NCBI GenBank assembly: GCA_958295835.1
Contig: OY282378.1
Coordinates: 1,505,001-1,569,000, forward strand
Source: an uncultured Gammaproteobacteria bacterium
Lineage (GTDB): Bacteria; Pseudomonadota; Gammaproteobacteria; HK1
Length of the DNA: 64,000 nt
Direction of reading: 5' to 3'
In this document: positions 37,930 through 47,062 of the stretch, piece by piece
How the letters are laid out: each line of letters starts with the position of its first letter
How positions within the stretch are numbered: position 1 is the stretch's first letter
Translations under genes and position numbers: made by a program
Notes under the pieces: model-generated
Told to the model about the DNA's origin: nothing
What the model saw: only the letters and a program-made list of their open reading frames with translations
The model's database searches: none

Positions 37930-38433
37930 TCAACGCCCGAGCGCCGCCGCGACGCGGCGCATGATCTGCGCCGCCGCGTCGCGGCGCATCTCGGCGTGGA
38001 GCACGCTCTGCTCGCGGCTCTTCCCGAGCACCGCGTCCGCGTCGAATACGTAGTCCCGGAGCAGGGACACCGTCTGTTTCGGCACGAGCACCTCCCCGCC
38101 TGCACCGGTCAGCTGGAAAGCGACCCGGTAGGCCAGCTCGAACTCCCTCTCTTTCCCGGTGTTCGGATCGACGGAGAGGAGTCGCCGGCTGAACTGCTCG
38201 TCGCTGAGCCGCAGCACGGCCTTGGCCGGGTCGTGGGCCGATTGGACCTGGATTCCCCCGCTATCGAGCACCTGGGCGACCGCGGCGCCGATATCGGGAG
38301 GGCCGGCGACATGGACGGCATCGAGATCGGGCGGGAGCGAAACGGCGCCGCGAAGCTGATAGCCGCATCCGCCGGTGGCCACGATCGTCAGCGCCAGAAC
38401 GAGATTCCGGAAAATGCCGCCAGTTGCGATCAC
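37930..38433 (-). CDS. lptE: LPS-assembly lipoprotein LptE
   Basis: A 167-residue lipoprotein that plugs and stabilises LptD. The start is taken as GTG at 38433, giving signal sequence MIATGGIFRNLVLALTIVATG followed by CGYQLRG, the LptE lipobox context; the residue at -3 of the Cys is Thr, which is unusual. Conserved parts include LDAVHVAGPPDIGAAVAQVL and VLVPKQTVSLLRDYVFD. Frame upstream of the GTG is open but consists of translated repeat DNA (DSRFRGNDG units) and is not expected to be part of the protein. Confidence 0.87.
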   Translation of the reverse strand: MIATGGIFRNLVLALTIVATGGCGYQLRGAVSLPPDLDAVHVAGPPDIGAAVAQVLDSGGIQVQSAHDPAKAVLRLSDEQFSRRLLSVDPNTGKEREFELAYRVAFQLTGAGGEVLVPKQTVSLLRDYVFDADAVLGKSREQSVLHAEMRRDAAAQIMRRVAAALGR

Positions 38434-38540
38434 CGGTATCCCCGATCCCGGCGTGTTGAAAACGGAACCGGATGGTCCGGATTCCCGCTTCCGCGGAGCC
38501 TGCCCCCGACTTGACCAGGGGAACGATGGCCGTTGCGGAG

Positions 38541-38690
38541 TGGATTCCCGCTTTCGCGGGAATGACGGAAAGAACACAGGACGCCATTCCTCGCCATTCC
38601 CACGAAAGCCGCCATTCCCACGAAAGCCGTCATTCCCGCGAAAGCCGTCATTCCCGCGAAAGCCGTCATTCCCGCGAAAGCGGGAATCCA
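38541..38690. repeat. REP-like palindrome and tandem 18-bp array
   Basis: A palindromic element (GGATTCCCGCTTTCGCGGGAAT) lies at about 38542-38563. Five tandem 18-bp units of the form CGTCATTCCCGCGAAAGC follow at 38592-38609, 38610-38627, 38628-38645, 38646-38663 and 38664-38681, ending in GGGAATCC. The first two units carry CAC in place of CGC. The array occupies the leuS-lptE gap and resembles the dispersed 'CATTCCCGCGAAAGCGGGAATCC' element of many proteobacteria. It could form cruciforms or attenuate transcription from leuS into lptE. Confidence 0.85.
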
Positions 38691-38810
38691 CAAGCCCTTG
38701 ACGATCCTCCATGTCTCACGAAACCTCATGATATCCACTCCATCTCGCCGCATGAGGGCGGGCGGATACCACATCGCTCCAAGTGGTGCAGTGGTCACCG
38801 CCGTCTCCAA

Positions 38811-41444
38811 TCATACGACGATGTTGACGAGCCGGCCCGGCACCACGATGACCTTCCGGACCGGCTTCCCGCCGATGAAGCGGGCGACGTTGTCGTTGCG
38901 TTGCGCTTCGCGTTCGACCGCCTCCCTGTCCGCATCGGCGCCGACGCTGACGTGGCCGCGCAGCTTGCCGTTGACCTGGACGACGAGCTCGATCACGTCG
39001 CGCGACATCGCCGCCTCGTCGGCGACGGGCCATGCCGCGTCGATGACCGGGTCGCGGTGCCCGAGCGAGCGCCACAGCGTGTGGCAGACATGGGGGATCA
39101 CCGGGGCGAGCATCAGCACGACCGTTTCGAGCGCTTCCCGCACGACGCTCCTCCGGGCGCCGTCGTCACCCGTATCCGATGCGCCCGCATCGAATGCCAT
39201 GACGTCATTGAGGAGCTCGCGGCAGGCCGCGCAGGCGGTGTTGAACTTGTAGCGACGTCCCACGTCGTCACCCACCTTCGCGATGGTCTCGTGGATGCGG
39301 CATCGGAGCTCGCGCGCCGGGCCGTCGAGCCGGTTGACGTCGAGGGCGGGCGCCGGCCCCTGCGCGACGTGCTCGCGCACGGTGCGCCACAGCCGGCGCA
39401 GGAACCGCGAGGCGCCCTCGACCGCGCTCCCGGACCACTCCAGCATCTGATCCGGCGGCGAGGTCTCGATGATGTAGAGCCGGACGGTGTCGGCGCCGTA
39501 CCGGGCGATCATGTCTTCCGGATCCACACCATTATTCTTCGACTTCGACATCTTCTCGATCGGGCCGACCTCGACCGGCGCCCCGTCGGAGCGGGCGCGG
39601 GCGCCGGTGATCTTGCCCCTTGCGTCGTGCTCGACCTGCACCTCGGCCGGCGCGTAGTAGCGGATGTGGCCGTCCGCCTCGCGGTAGAACGTCTCCGCCA
39701 CCACCATGCCCTGGGTGAGCAGGCTGGAGAACGGCTCGCGCACCTTCGTGAGTCCCGCCTCGTTCATCAGCTTCTGGTAGAAGCGCGCGTACATCAGGTG
39801 CAGGATGGCGTGCTCGATGCCCCCGATGTACTGATCCACGGGCATCCAGTAGTCGGCGCGTGCGTCGATCTTCGAGGCATCGGCATCCGCGCAGCAGAAA
39901 CGCGCGAAGTACCAGGACGATTCCATGAACGTATCGAAGGTGTCGGTGTCGCGGTGCGCGTCCGCCCCGCACTTCGGGCAGGCGGTCTCCACGAACTCCG
40001 GGAGCCGGGCCAGCGGCGAGCCGCCTCCCTCGACGTCCACGTCCTCGGGCAGGAGGACCGGGAGCTGCTCGTCGGGCACCGGGACCATCCCGCAGGCGTC
40101 GCAGTGCACGATGGGGACCGGGCAGCCCCAGTAGCGCTGGCGCGAGACCCCCCAGTCGTGCAGCCGGTAGTTCACCCGGCGCCCGCCGCGCCCGGTCCGT
40201 TCCAGCCAGTCCGCCATCCGGTCGAAGCATTCGCGGAAGCCGAGCCCGGAGTATTCGCCGGAATCGACGACGACGACGTTCTCCTTGTCCGTCCACGCTT
40301 CGGCCTGGACGTCCAACTCCGTGCCGTCCGCGGGTGCGATCACCTGCCGGATCGGCAGCCCGTGCCGGAGCGCGAATTCGTGGTCGCGTTCGTCGTGACC
40401 GGGCACCGCCATGATCGCGCCGGTGCCGTATCCCATGAGGACGAAGTTCGCGACCCAGACGGGCAGGCGCTCGCCGTTGAACGGATTGACCGCACTCACC
40501 CCCAGCGGCATGCCGCGCTTGTCCATCGTCTCGATCTCGGCCGCGGTCGCGCCGCCGCGCCGGTATTCCTCGACGAACGCGGCCACGTCTCCACGCCGTG
40601 CGGCAACCTTCGCCGCCAACGGGTGCCCGGCCGCCACCGCCATGAACGTCGCGCCGTAGACGGTGTCGGGGCGGGTGGTGAAGACGCGCAACGGCGGCCG
40701 GTCGGCGGCGGCGCCACGACCTTCCGCTTCGGGGTCTTCGATCTCGAAATCGATCTCCGTGCCCTCGGAGCGACCGATCCAGTTGCGCTGCATCGTCTTG
40801 ACCGGCTCCGGCCAGTCGATGTGGTCCAGCTCGGTGAGCAATTCCTCCGCGAAGTCGGTGATGCGCAGGAACCACTGCGGGATCTTGCGCCGCTCGACGA
40901 GCGCGCCGGAGCGCCAGCCGCGCCCGTCGATGACCTGCTCGTTGGCGAGCACCGTCCGGTCGACCGGGTCCCAGTTCACCTCGGACTCCCGGCGGTAGGC
41001 GATCCCCTGCTCGAACAGGCGGGTGAACAGCCACTGCTCCCAGCGGTAGTACTCGGGCCGGCAGGTCGCGAGCTCGCGGCTCCAGTCGTAGGCGAACCCG
41101 AGCCGCCGGAGCTGCGCCTTCATGTACTCGATGTTGCGGTAGGTCCAGCGCGCGGGCGGCACCCGGTTCTGCATCGCCGCGTTCTCCGCGGGGAGGCCGA
41201 AGGCGTCCCATCCCATCGGCTGGAGCACGTTGCGCCCGCGCATGCGCTGGTACCGGCTGATCACGTCGCCGATGGTGTAGTTCCTGACGTGCCCCATGTG
41301 CAGCTTTCCGCTGGGGTAGGGGAACATCGACAGGCAGTAGAACTTCTCGCGGGCAGGGTCCTCCCGGACCTCGAACGCACGGTTCTCGTCCCAGTACGCC
41401 TGCGCCTCACGCTCCACCGTCTCGGGGAAGTAACGCTCGTCCAT
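38811..41444 (-). CDS. leuS: Leucyl-tRNA synthetase
   Basis: An 877-residue class I synthetase charging tRNA-Leu. The HIGH-type motif is [20 protein letters not shown] near residue 40; the CP1 editing domain shows [15 protein letters not shown]; the KMSKS loop is [17 protein letters not shown] near residue 635; the anticodon-binding and C-terminal tRNA-binding domains follow. The ATG at 41444 ([11 protein letters not shown]) is the conserved start. It is the first gene of the minus-strand cluster that runs on through lptE, holA, proA, nadD and rsfS. Confidence 0.95.
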   Translation of the reverse strand: MDERYFPETVEREAQAYWDENRAFEVREDPAREKFYCLSMFPYPSGKLHMGHVRNYTIGDVISRYQRMRGRNVLQPMGWDAFGLPAENAAMQNRVPPARWTYRNIEYMKAQLRRLGFAYDWSRELATCRPEYYRWEQWLFTRLFEQGIAYRRESEVNWDPVDRTVLANEQVIDGRGWRSGALVERRKIPQWFLRITDFAEELLTELDHIDWPEPVKTMQRNWIGRSEGTEIDFEIEDPEAEGRGAAADRPPLRVFTTRPDTVYGATFMAVAAGHPLAAKVAARRGDVAAFVEEYRRGGATAAEIETMDKRGMPLGVSAVNPFNGERLPVWVANFVLMGYGTGAIMAVPGHDERDHEFALRHGLPIRQVIAPADGTELDVQAEAWTDKENVVVVDSGEYSGLGFRECFDRMADWLERTGRGGRRVNYRLHDWGVSRQRYWGCPVPIVHCDACGMVPVPDEQLPVLLPEDVDVEGGGSPLARLPEFVETACPKCGADAHRDTDTFDTFMESSWYFARFCCADADASKIDARADYWMPVDQYIGGIEHAILHLMYARFYQKLMNEAGLTKVREPFSSLLTQGMVVAETFYREADGHIRYYAPAEVQVEHDARGKITGARARSDGAPVEVGPIEKMSKSKNNGVDPEDMIARYGADTVRLYIIETSPPDQMLEWSGSAVEGASRFLRRLWRTVREHVAQGPAPALDVNRLDGPARELRCRIHETIAKVGDDVGRRYKFNTACAACRELLNDVMAFDAGASDTGDDGARRSVVREALETVVLMLAPVIPHVCHTLWRSLGHRDPVIDAAWPVADEAAMSRDVIELVVQVNGKLRGHVSVGADADREAVEREAQRNDNVARFIGGKPVRKVIVVPGRLVNIVV

Positions 41445-41830
41445 CGTCCTTGGGAATCGCGGCCTTGGGTAGCGGGGGCGAGAATAGCAAATCGGCGGGC
41501 TGGTCCGGGCGTCGCTTCGCGTGCCGTGTGGGCTTCCCCGCGCTCCGGGGCATGACACGGGGAGACGGTGCATCGCGCCGAAGTCCTGTGACCGAGCGGG
41601 CGATCCGCCCATTTCGCGTATCCCGGTTCTCCCCCATCCTGCGTCTTCGCATCCCGGTAGCATGTCGATATCGATTGATTTCTGGTGATCCTGCCCGGGG
41701 CGGGACCCGGATCGGGTTCAATATCGGCCCGCGGGCGCGTATGGTTGAATGTTTGTTGCACTCGGCGCGACCGCGTCCCGGCCGGCGTGCCAAGCCCTGC
41801 CCATCACCTGCCCGCAGAGATCGAGTCCGC
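41445..41830. other. Divergent intergenic region, leuS to MFS gene
   Basis: This 386-bp spacer contains no convincing gene. It should hold the leuS and MFS promoters. The stretch 41660-41750 is AT-richer and includes the palindrome CGATATCG, but no clear sigma-70 pair was found by eye. Confidence 0.4.
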
Positions 41831-43066
41831 ATGAGCCGCATCACCGCTGCCGAAAGCCGCCCCGGCCGCAACGCCGTGTTCGCCGTGATCCTGGCCGCCT
41901 GCCTGGTCGCTCTCATCGGCTTCGGGATCCGGTCGAGCTTTGGCCTCTATCTCGACCCGATGACGGCCGCAAAGGGGTGGTCGCGCGAGACCTTCGCGCT
42001 CGCGATGGCGATCCAGAACCTGTTGTGGGGGATCGGCGTGCCGGTCGCGGGCGCAATCGCGGATCGGTACGGGTCCGGACTGGTGATCGCACTGGGCGCG
42101 GTCATCTACGGCATGGGCGTCGCGGGCATGGCGGTGTCGGACAGCGGGCTCGCGCTCCATCTCAGCGGCGGCCTCCTCGTTGGCCTCGGGGTCGCGTTCA
42201 GCTCGTTCTCGCTCGCGCTCGCGGCCATCGCGCGGGTCGTCAGCCCGGAGCGCCGCTCGTTCGCGCTCGGCTTCGGCACCGCGGCCGGCTCGCTCGGCCA
42301 GGTGCTCTTCTCACCGTTCTCCCAGGCTCTGATTTCGAGCTACGGATGGTACGACTCGCTCGTGCTGGTCTCCTTCATCCCCCTGGTCATGATCCCGCTG
42401 GCGTTCATCCTGCCCGGCACGGGCAGGGCGCCCGGCGAGCCGTCCTCGGATCAGACCATCGGCGAAGCCCTGGGAGAGGCGATGGCCCACCGCGGCTACG
42501 TGCTGCTCACCATCGGATTCTTCGTCTGCGGGTTCCACGTCGCGTTCATGACCGTGCACTTTCCCGCCTATGTGACCGATCTCGGCCTCCCCCCGCACGT
42601 GGGCGCCTACGCGCTGTCGCTCGTCGGGCTGCTCAACATCGCCGGCTCGTTCCTGTCCGGCATCGTCGGCCAGCGGTTCAGCAAGAAGGCAAGCCTCTCC
42701 GTCATCTACTTCGCCCGTGCGGTGACGATCGCGGCCCTGCTGATGGCTCCGGTGAGCGAGACCACCATCTATCTGTTCGCGACGGTGATGGGGCTGTTGT
42801 GGCTCTCCACGGTCCCGCTGACCACGGCCATCGTCGCGCAGATCTTCGGGCTGAAGTTCATGGCGACGCTCTTCGGCGTGGTGTTCCTGAGCCACCAGAT
42901 CGGAAGCTTTCTCGGGGTGTGGCTGGGCGGGTTGCTCTACGACCGCACCGGCTCGTACGACATGATGTGGTGGGCCGGGATCTTCTTCGGGGTGTTCGCG
43001 GCCATCGTCCACTGGCCCATCGACGAGAAGCCTCTCCCCCGGCTGGCGCTACGCGAGGCGGTATAG
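41831..43066 (+). CDS. Major facilitator superfamily transporter
   Basis: A 411-residue protein with 12 hydrophobic segments. Cytosolic loop 2-3 carries the MFS signature form GAIADRYGSGLVI (G-x-x-x-D-R). The first half resembles monocarboxylate or oxalate:formate antiporter-like members (FGIRSSFGLYLDPMTAAKGWSRETFALAMAIQNL), so a small organic acid is a reasonable but unproved substrate. The ATG at 41831 follows a short purine stretch. It is transcribed alone; the next strong terminator lies 500 bp downstream, behind the candidate sRNA. Confidence 0.85.
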   Translation: MSRITAAESRPGRNAVFAVILAACLVALIGFGIRSSFGLYLDPMTAAKGWSRETFALAMAIQNLLWGIGVPVAGAIADRYGSGLVIALGAVIYGMGVAGMAVSDSGLALHLSGGLLVGLGVAFSSFSLALAAIARVVSPERRSFALGFGTAAGSLGQVLFSPFSQALISSYGWYDSLVLVSFIPLVMIPLAFILPGTGRAPGEPSSDQTIGEALGEAMAHRGYVLLTIGFFVCGFHVAFMTVHFPAYVTDLGLPPHVGAYALSLVGLLNIAGSFLSGIVGQRFSKKASLSVIYFARAVTIAALLMAPVSETTIYLFATVMGLLWLSTVPLTTAIVAQIFGLKFMATLFGVVFLSHQIGSFLGVWLGGLLYDRTGSYDMMWWAGIFFGVFAAIVHWPIDEKPLPRLALREAV

Positions 43067-43455
43067 ATCCCGCCTCGACGGGCGGAACGCATCGCACCGA
43101 CACCACTGAAGAGCGCTCGGCGTCGAACCGGACCCCATCCCGATGTCCGGGCGCCGAAGGCCGTGCCCGTCTCCGTGTGCCGGGCCGGGGCGGTTCACAT
43201 CATCGACGAGCCGGCCTGCGCCGTCTGCCTCGCCTTGGGCTTCAGTGCGCCCAGCGCGCTTCCGGCGGCACCCGGAAGATGTTCTCGGCGATGTTGCGGA
43301 GCAGCATCAACGCACTGGCAGAGAGAGGATATGTTCACGTCAGTGAGTGCCGCGGCTCGGTGGGTTCCTCTTCCTTCCGGAGAGAAATAAACGGGTTACG
43401 AAGACTTCCTTATGCCGCCATCAGGAATCATGATTGGATTCTCGGCTGAAATCTC
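43067..43455. other. Intergenic region downstream of the MFS gene
   Basis: This 389-bp stretch shows no intact gene. The first 300 bp are GC-rich. A minus-strand segment near 43260-43320 reads ALMLLRNIAENIFRVPPEA but has no start or continuation. The composition turns AT-rich after 43380, leading into the sRNA promoter. Confidence 0.4.
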
Positions 43456-43485
43456 TTGACGCAGTGCACAATAAACGGATATCCT
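43456..43485 (+). promoter_or_regulatory. Sigma-70 promoter for candidate sRNA
   Basis: TTGACG at 43456-43461 (5 of 6 matches) and TATCCT at 43480-43485 (4 of 6) with an 18-bp spacer, in an AT-rich local context. The predicted start point is about 43492, 79 nt before the end of a strong terminator. Confidence 0.55.
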
Positions 43486-43491
43486 GCGTCT

Positions 43492-43570
43492 CGACATCCT
43501 CGTGATGTCTCTCCTCCTCAATCCTCCTTTGGTGATTAAGCCGAGGCTTCACGCCTCGGCTTCCTTTTTT
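43492..43570 (+). ncRNA. Candidate small RNA with anti-Shine-Dalgarno motifs
   Basis: The segment between a sigma-70-like promoter and a textbook terminator would give a transcript of about 79 nt. It folds as a 6-bp hairpin (GACATC 43493-43498 with GATGTC 43504-43509, loop CTCGT), then an unpaired C/T-rich linker TCTCCTCCTCAATCCTCCTT with two CCTCCT motifs, then the terminator. CCUCCU is complementary to AGGAGG ribosome-binding sites, the layout of known sRNAs that repress many mRNAs by blocking Shine-Dalgarno sequences. No open reading frame fits. It could instead be the 3' UTR of the MFS mRNA, but that gene ends 425 bp upstream. Confidence 0.5.
43538..43570 (+). terminator. Strong Rho-independent terminator
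   Basis: A perfect 10-bp stem AAGCCGAGGC (43538-43547) and GCCTCGGCTT (43553-43562) with loop TTCAC, followed by CC and six Ts (43565-43570). The T run is on the plus strand, so it ends rightward transcription: the sRNA and any read-through from the MFS gene. Confidence 0.92.
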
Positions 43571-43598
43571 CACGGGTTCCACAGCGGCCGGTCCGGGG

Positions 43599-44492
43599 CT
43601 ACGTCTTCGAAGCCTCGTAGATGCTGGCGATGGACGAATCAAGCATTGCGTCGAACTCGTCGTCGGTCTGCTGCGCGGTGAGACCCTCGGTCAGCGCCCG
43701 GGAGAAACTCGCGATGACACCGTGGTTGCGCGTCATCCGCGCGTTGGCTTCCTCGCGGGTGTAGCCTCCCGAGAGGGCGGCCACCCTCAGCACGCCTGGA
43801 TGCTTCACGCACTCGGCGTAGAAGTTCTCCCGCTCCGGCAAAGTCAGCTTCAGCATCACCTTCCGTCCAGGGCCGAGGGCGTCGAGATGTGCGAGCAGGG
43901 CATCCTTCAACAGTCCCTCCGCCCGCTCCTTCTCGGGGCTGTGGATATCGACCTCGGGCTCGATGATCGGCACCAGGCCGACATCCACGATACGCCGACC
44001 GATCTCGAACTGCTGGTCGACCACAGCCTGCACGCCGGCCGGATCCGCGAGCTTGATGACCGAGCGCATCTTCGTTCCGAACACTCCGTTCTCCTTCGCC
44101 CGGGCCAGGAGCAGGTCGAGTTCCGGCATCGGCTTCATCATCTGGACTCCGTCCGCGTCGGGCACGAGCCCCTTGTCGACCTTGAGGAAGGGCACCACGT
44201 TCTTCTCCTCCCACAGGTAGCGCGCGGACGGCCTGCCCTCGATCTCGCGATCCATCGTGTTCTCGAACAGGATCGCGCCGAGGATCCGGTCTCCGTCGAA
44301 GCTCGGGCTCGTCACGATCCGGGTACGCATCGCGTGGATGATGGAGAACATCTCCTCGTCGCCGGACCAGGCGCCTTCGTCGATGCCGTACAGGCGAAGC
44401 GCCTTCGGCGTGCTTCCCCCGCTCTGGTCGAGCGCGGCGATGAAGCCGTCCCGATCGCGAATCTTGTCATGCTGCTGGTCGTTCATGGTCAT
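43599..44492 (-). CDS. fda: Fructose-bisphosphate aldolase class I
   Basis: A 297-residue Schiff-base aldolase that interconverts fructose-1,6-bisphosphate with the two triose phosphates. It matches the short bacterial class I type known from Staphylococcus fda: GFIAALDQSGGSTPKALRLYG near residue 16, MRTRIVTSPSFDGDRILGAILFENTMDRE, VPFLKVDKGLVPDADG, VPIIEPEVDIHSPEK, and the Schiff-base-lysine region KVMLKLTLPE. The ATG at 44492 is taken (a second lies two codons in). GGCGGA precedes the start. It lies 58 bp downstream of ssb on the same strand. Confidence 0.93.
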   Translation of the reverse strand: MTMNDQQHDKIRDRDGFIAALDQSGGSTPKALRLYGIDEGAWSGDEEMFSIIHAMRTRIVTSPSFDGDRILGAILFENTMDREIEGRPSARYLWEEKNVVPFLKVDKGLVPDADGVQMMKPMPELDLLLARAKENGVFGTKMRSVIKLADPAGVQAVVDQQFEIGRRIVDVGLVPIIEPEVDIHSPEKERAEGLLKDALLAHLDALGPGRKVMLKLTLPERENFYAECVKHPGVLRVAALSGGYTREEANARMTRNHGVIASFSRALTEGLTAQQTDDEFDAMLDSSIASIYEASKT

Positions 44493-44550
44493 GTTTCCGC
44501 CTTCATGGTCTGGTCGAACCGGATTCGGAGCCGCGAGTATCGCACCGTCG

Positions 44551-45060
44551 TCAGAACGGAATGTCGTCGTCGAAGTCATCGGGCGGCCCGCTCTTCGGCG
44601 CCGCCGGCGGCGCGCTGGTCGGTCTGCCGGTCTGCGGCCAGGCGGAACCCGAATCATCGTCACGGCCTCTGGCCTGCCTCCGAGCGCTGGAATCGGGGGA
44701 CGGCGCTGCGCCGGCGCCTCCACCCCGGCTGCCAAGCATCTGCATCTCGGACGCGATGATCTCGGTGCTGTATCGATCCTGGCCGTCCTGCCCTTGCCAC
44801 TTGTTGGTCCGGATCTGCCCCTCGATGTAGCACTGCGATCCCTTGCGCAGGTACTCCGCGGCGATCTCGGCCAGCCGGCTGAAGAACACCACGCGGTGCC
44901 ACTCCGTACGCTCCTGCCGCTCCCCGCTCTGCTTGTCACGCCACGTATCGGTCGTCGCGAGCCGGATGTTCGTGACTGCACTGCCGCTCGCCGTGTAGCG
45001 CGTTTCCGGATCCGCACCGAGGTTGCCGAGCAGGATCACCTTGTTGACGCCTTTCGCCAT
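44551..45060 (-). CDS. ssb: Single-stranded DNA-binding protein
   Basis: A 169-residue SSB: OB fold at the N-terminus ([71 protein letters not shown]), a disordered Gly/Pro/Ser-rich linker and the acidic protein-interaction tip DDFDDDIPF. It works as a tetramer in replication and repair. A TACAAT -10-like hexamer lies on the minus strand at 45200-45205, about 140 bp upstream, without a good -35. The pairing with an MFS gene upstream is common in Gammaproteobacteria. Confidence 0.96.
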   Translation of the reverse strand: MAKGVNKVILLGNLGADPETRYTASGSAVTNIRLATTDTWRDKQSGERQERTEWHRVVFFSRLAEIAAEYLRKGSQCYIEGQIRTNKWQGQDGQDRYSTEIIASEMQMLGSRGGGAGAAPSPDSSARRQARGRDDDSGSAWPQTGRPTSAPPAAPKSGPPDDFDDDIPF

Positions 45061-45453
45061 GATGAAGTCCTCCCTTCCCGTGAATGTCCAAGAATTCCTA
45101 CCGCCCCCCGATTACAGCACTCGGGGGCAGGCGCGGCTCTGTTTCTCGCGCCCGACGTGATGTATGGACGGAGCGATACCCTACGCAGCCGTTGGGGAAA
45201 TTGTACGTAACAAACATCGCTCGCGATGTCGGCGCTCGTCCCGCAGGCAGGCCGTGCACTCCCGCGCGGCGGCCGTTGCGGCTTGGCCGACACGCGATGC
45301 ATGGACCCGCGAGGTGCTTCGCGAAGCCACCGGCGCGCATACGCGCATCGACAATCGATCCGGACACCGGCGATCTCGGCCAGCGCATGGCCGATGCGTC
45401 CTCCCGATCGCCGGATCGGCACGGTCCGCGCGCCCGATCGCCGGCGAGGCTCC
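45061..45453. other. Intergenic region between ssb and the MFS gene
   Basis: This 393-bp gap shows no gene. It is GC-rich with a short AT-richer patch at 45195-45220 that may carry the ssb promoter. Confidence 0.4.
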
Positions 45454-46881
45454 TCACGAAGTGGTCGATGAGAGTGCGTGCAACGAGCTTCGATCGAGAT
45501 TTCGGCGATCGACTCGAAGCCACGCGGCCCGCTCCTCCGCCACTACGACCGCCTCGACCACGCCGGGGACCGCGAGGAGCCGTGCGGTCAGCGCCTCCGC
45601 GGCCTCGCGCTCGACGGCGCCGATCCGGATCTGCTCGACGCTGAGCCGCCGGGGCTGGCGCAATCCGATCGCGATCAGCATCCATCCGATGCACAGCCCC
45701 GCGCATGCGGCGAGCACCGCGTGCTCGCCGCCGGTGCCGAGCAGCCAGCCACCGACGACACCCCCGGCGAACGCCCCGAGGTACTGCGACGTCGAGTACA
45801 CGCCGAGCGCCGCGCCGCGCGCGCGCATCGGGGCCACCCTCGACACCATCGCGGGCAGGCTCGCCTCGAGGGTGTTGAATCCGGTGAAGTAGACGACCAT
45901 GCAGGCGATGAGCGCGACGCTACCCGCCCCGATCCCGGTCGAAGCCGGAACCACGGTCGCGGCGAGCCCGGCGAGCGCCGCGCCGAGCAGCACGATGCCG
46001 AGCAGCATGACGGCCCTGGAGCGATTCTTGCGATCGGCGAGGACGATGAGGGGGACGGTAAAGACGATCGACGCCAGGAGCACGCCGACATAGACCTTCC
46101 AGTGATCGGCAGCATCGATCCCGGCGCGGTCGCGAAGGGCGATCGGCAGTACGACGAACGTGGCGATCATGACCGCGTGCAGGATGAAGATACCGGCGTT
46201 GAGCCGCAGCATCTGCCCGTCGCGCAACGCGATCGCGAGCCCCGCGAGCGCGGCGCCGCCGGATCTCGCCATCCGCGGCGGGTCCGGGACTCCGAGGTAC
46301 AGCAGGACGACGGCGAGCGCGGCCAGGACCGCGGTCGTCCAGAACAGCCCGGAGACGCCCGCGACCCCCGTCACCGCGGGACCGACGACGAGGGCGAGCG
46401 CGAACGCGGCCCCGATGCTCGCGCCGATGCACGCCATCGCCTTGGTCCGATGCGCCTCGCCGGTGAGATCGCTGGCCAGCGCCATCACCGCCGCCGCGAC
46501 CGCGCCCAGACCCTGCAGCGCGCGTCCCGCGACGATCCCCCAGATACCGTCCGCGAGCGCCGCGACCACACTGCCGAGCGCGAAGATCAAGAGCCCGGCG
46601 GCGATGACCGGCTTGCGGCCGAAGCGATCGGAGAGGATGCCGAACGGCACCTGGAAGACGCCTTGGGTCAGCCCGTAGACGCCGATCGCGACGCCGATGA
46701 GCAGCGGGGTGTATCCCGCGTACTCGTGGGCGTGCACGCTGAAGACCGGGAGAAACATGAACAGCCCGAGCATGCGCAGGGAAAAGATGCCCGAGAGCGC
46801 GGCGACGGCACGGCGCTCGGTCGGCGACATCACGGGGGGCGGGGCGTCGGCCGCAGCTTCGGAGGGGGACTTCAAGGCCAT
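45454..46881 (-). CDS. MFS transporter with C-terminal extension
   Basis: A 475-residue MFS protein. Twelve hydrophobic spans start at ALSGIFSLRMLGLFMFLPVFSV; the loop 2-3 signature is GILSDRFGRKPVI. It resembles the drug-efflux-like transporter family often found beside ssb and uvrA in Gammaproteobacteria. After the last span there is a soluble tail of about 70 residues (LSVEQIRIGAVEREAAEALTARLLAVPGVVEAVVV...) with a ferredoxin-like strand-helix pattern seen in this subfamily. The substrate is unknown. Confidence 0.87.
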   Translation of the reverse strand: MALKSPSEAAADAPPPVMSPTERRAVAALSGIFSLRMLGLFMFLPVFSVHAHEYAGYTPLLIGVAIGVYGLTQGVFQVPFGILSDRFGRKPVIAAGLLIFALGSVVAALADGIWGIVAGRALQGLGAVAAAVMALASDLTGEAHRTKAMACIGASIGAAFALALVVGPAVTGVAGVSGLFWTTAVLAALAVVLLYLGVPDPPRMARSGGAALAGLAIALRDGQMLRLNAGIFILHAVMIATFVVLPIALRDRAGIDAADHWKVYVGVLLASIVFTVPLIVLADRKNRSRAVMLLGIVLLGAALAGLAATVVPASTGIGAGSVALIACMVVYFTGFNTLEASLPAMVSRVAPMRARGAALGVYSTSQYLGAFAGGVVGGWLLGTGGEHAVLAACAGLCIGWMLIAIGLRQPRRLSVEQIRIGAVEREAAEALTARLLAVPGVVEAVVVAEERAAWLRVDRRNLDRSSLHALSSTTS

Positions 46882-47062
46882 TCTTCGTTCGCTGCATCGC
46901 CCATGAGCCCGCCTCCGCCGTCCCGGTCCGGATCACCTCGGCATCCATGGAAGCCGGTCGCTGCCGGCGGCGTCAGCCAGCCCTCGCGCACCGCGTCGGC
47001 GAGCATCGTACCAAGAACCTGATCGGAAACGAGGGCGATGCCGCCGAAATCGGCAGGGCCGC

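Noticed and set aside
38592..38681. CRISPR array
   Set aside because: The 18-bp units are directly tandem with no spacers, so this is a simple repeat array.
38434..38712. Longer LptE N-terminus with DSRFRGNDG repeats
   Set aside because: It is the translation of the REP-like array and lies before a good lipoprotein signal sequence; not expected to be protein.
46882..47062. Minus-strand open stretch with LVSDQVLGTMLADAVREGWLTPP between ftsX and the MFS gene
   Set aside because: It looked like an antitoxin tail, but there is no start, no DNA-binding half and no partner gene.
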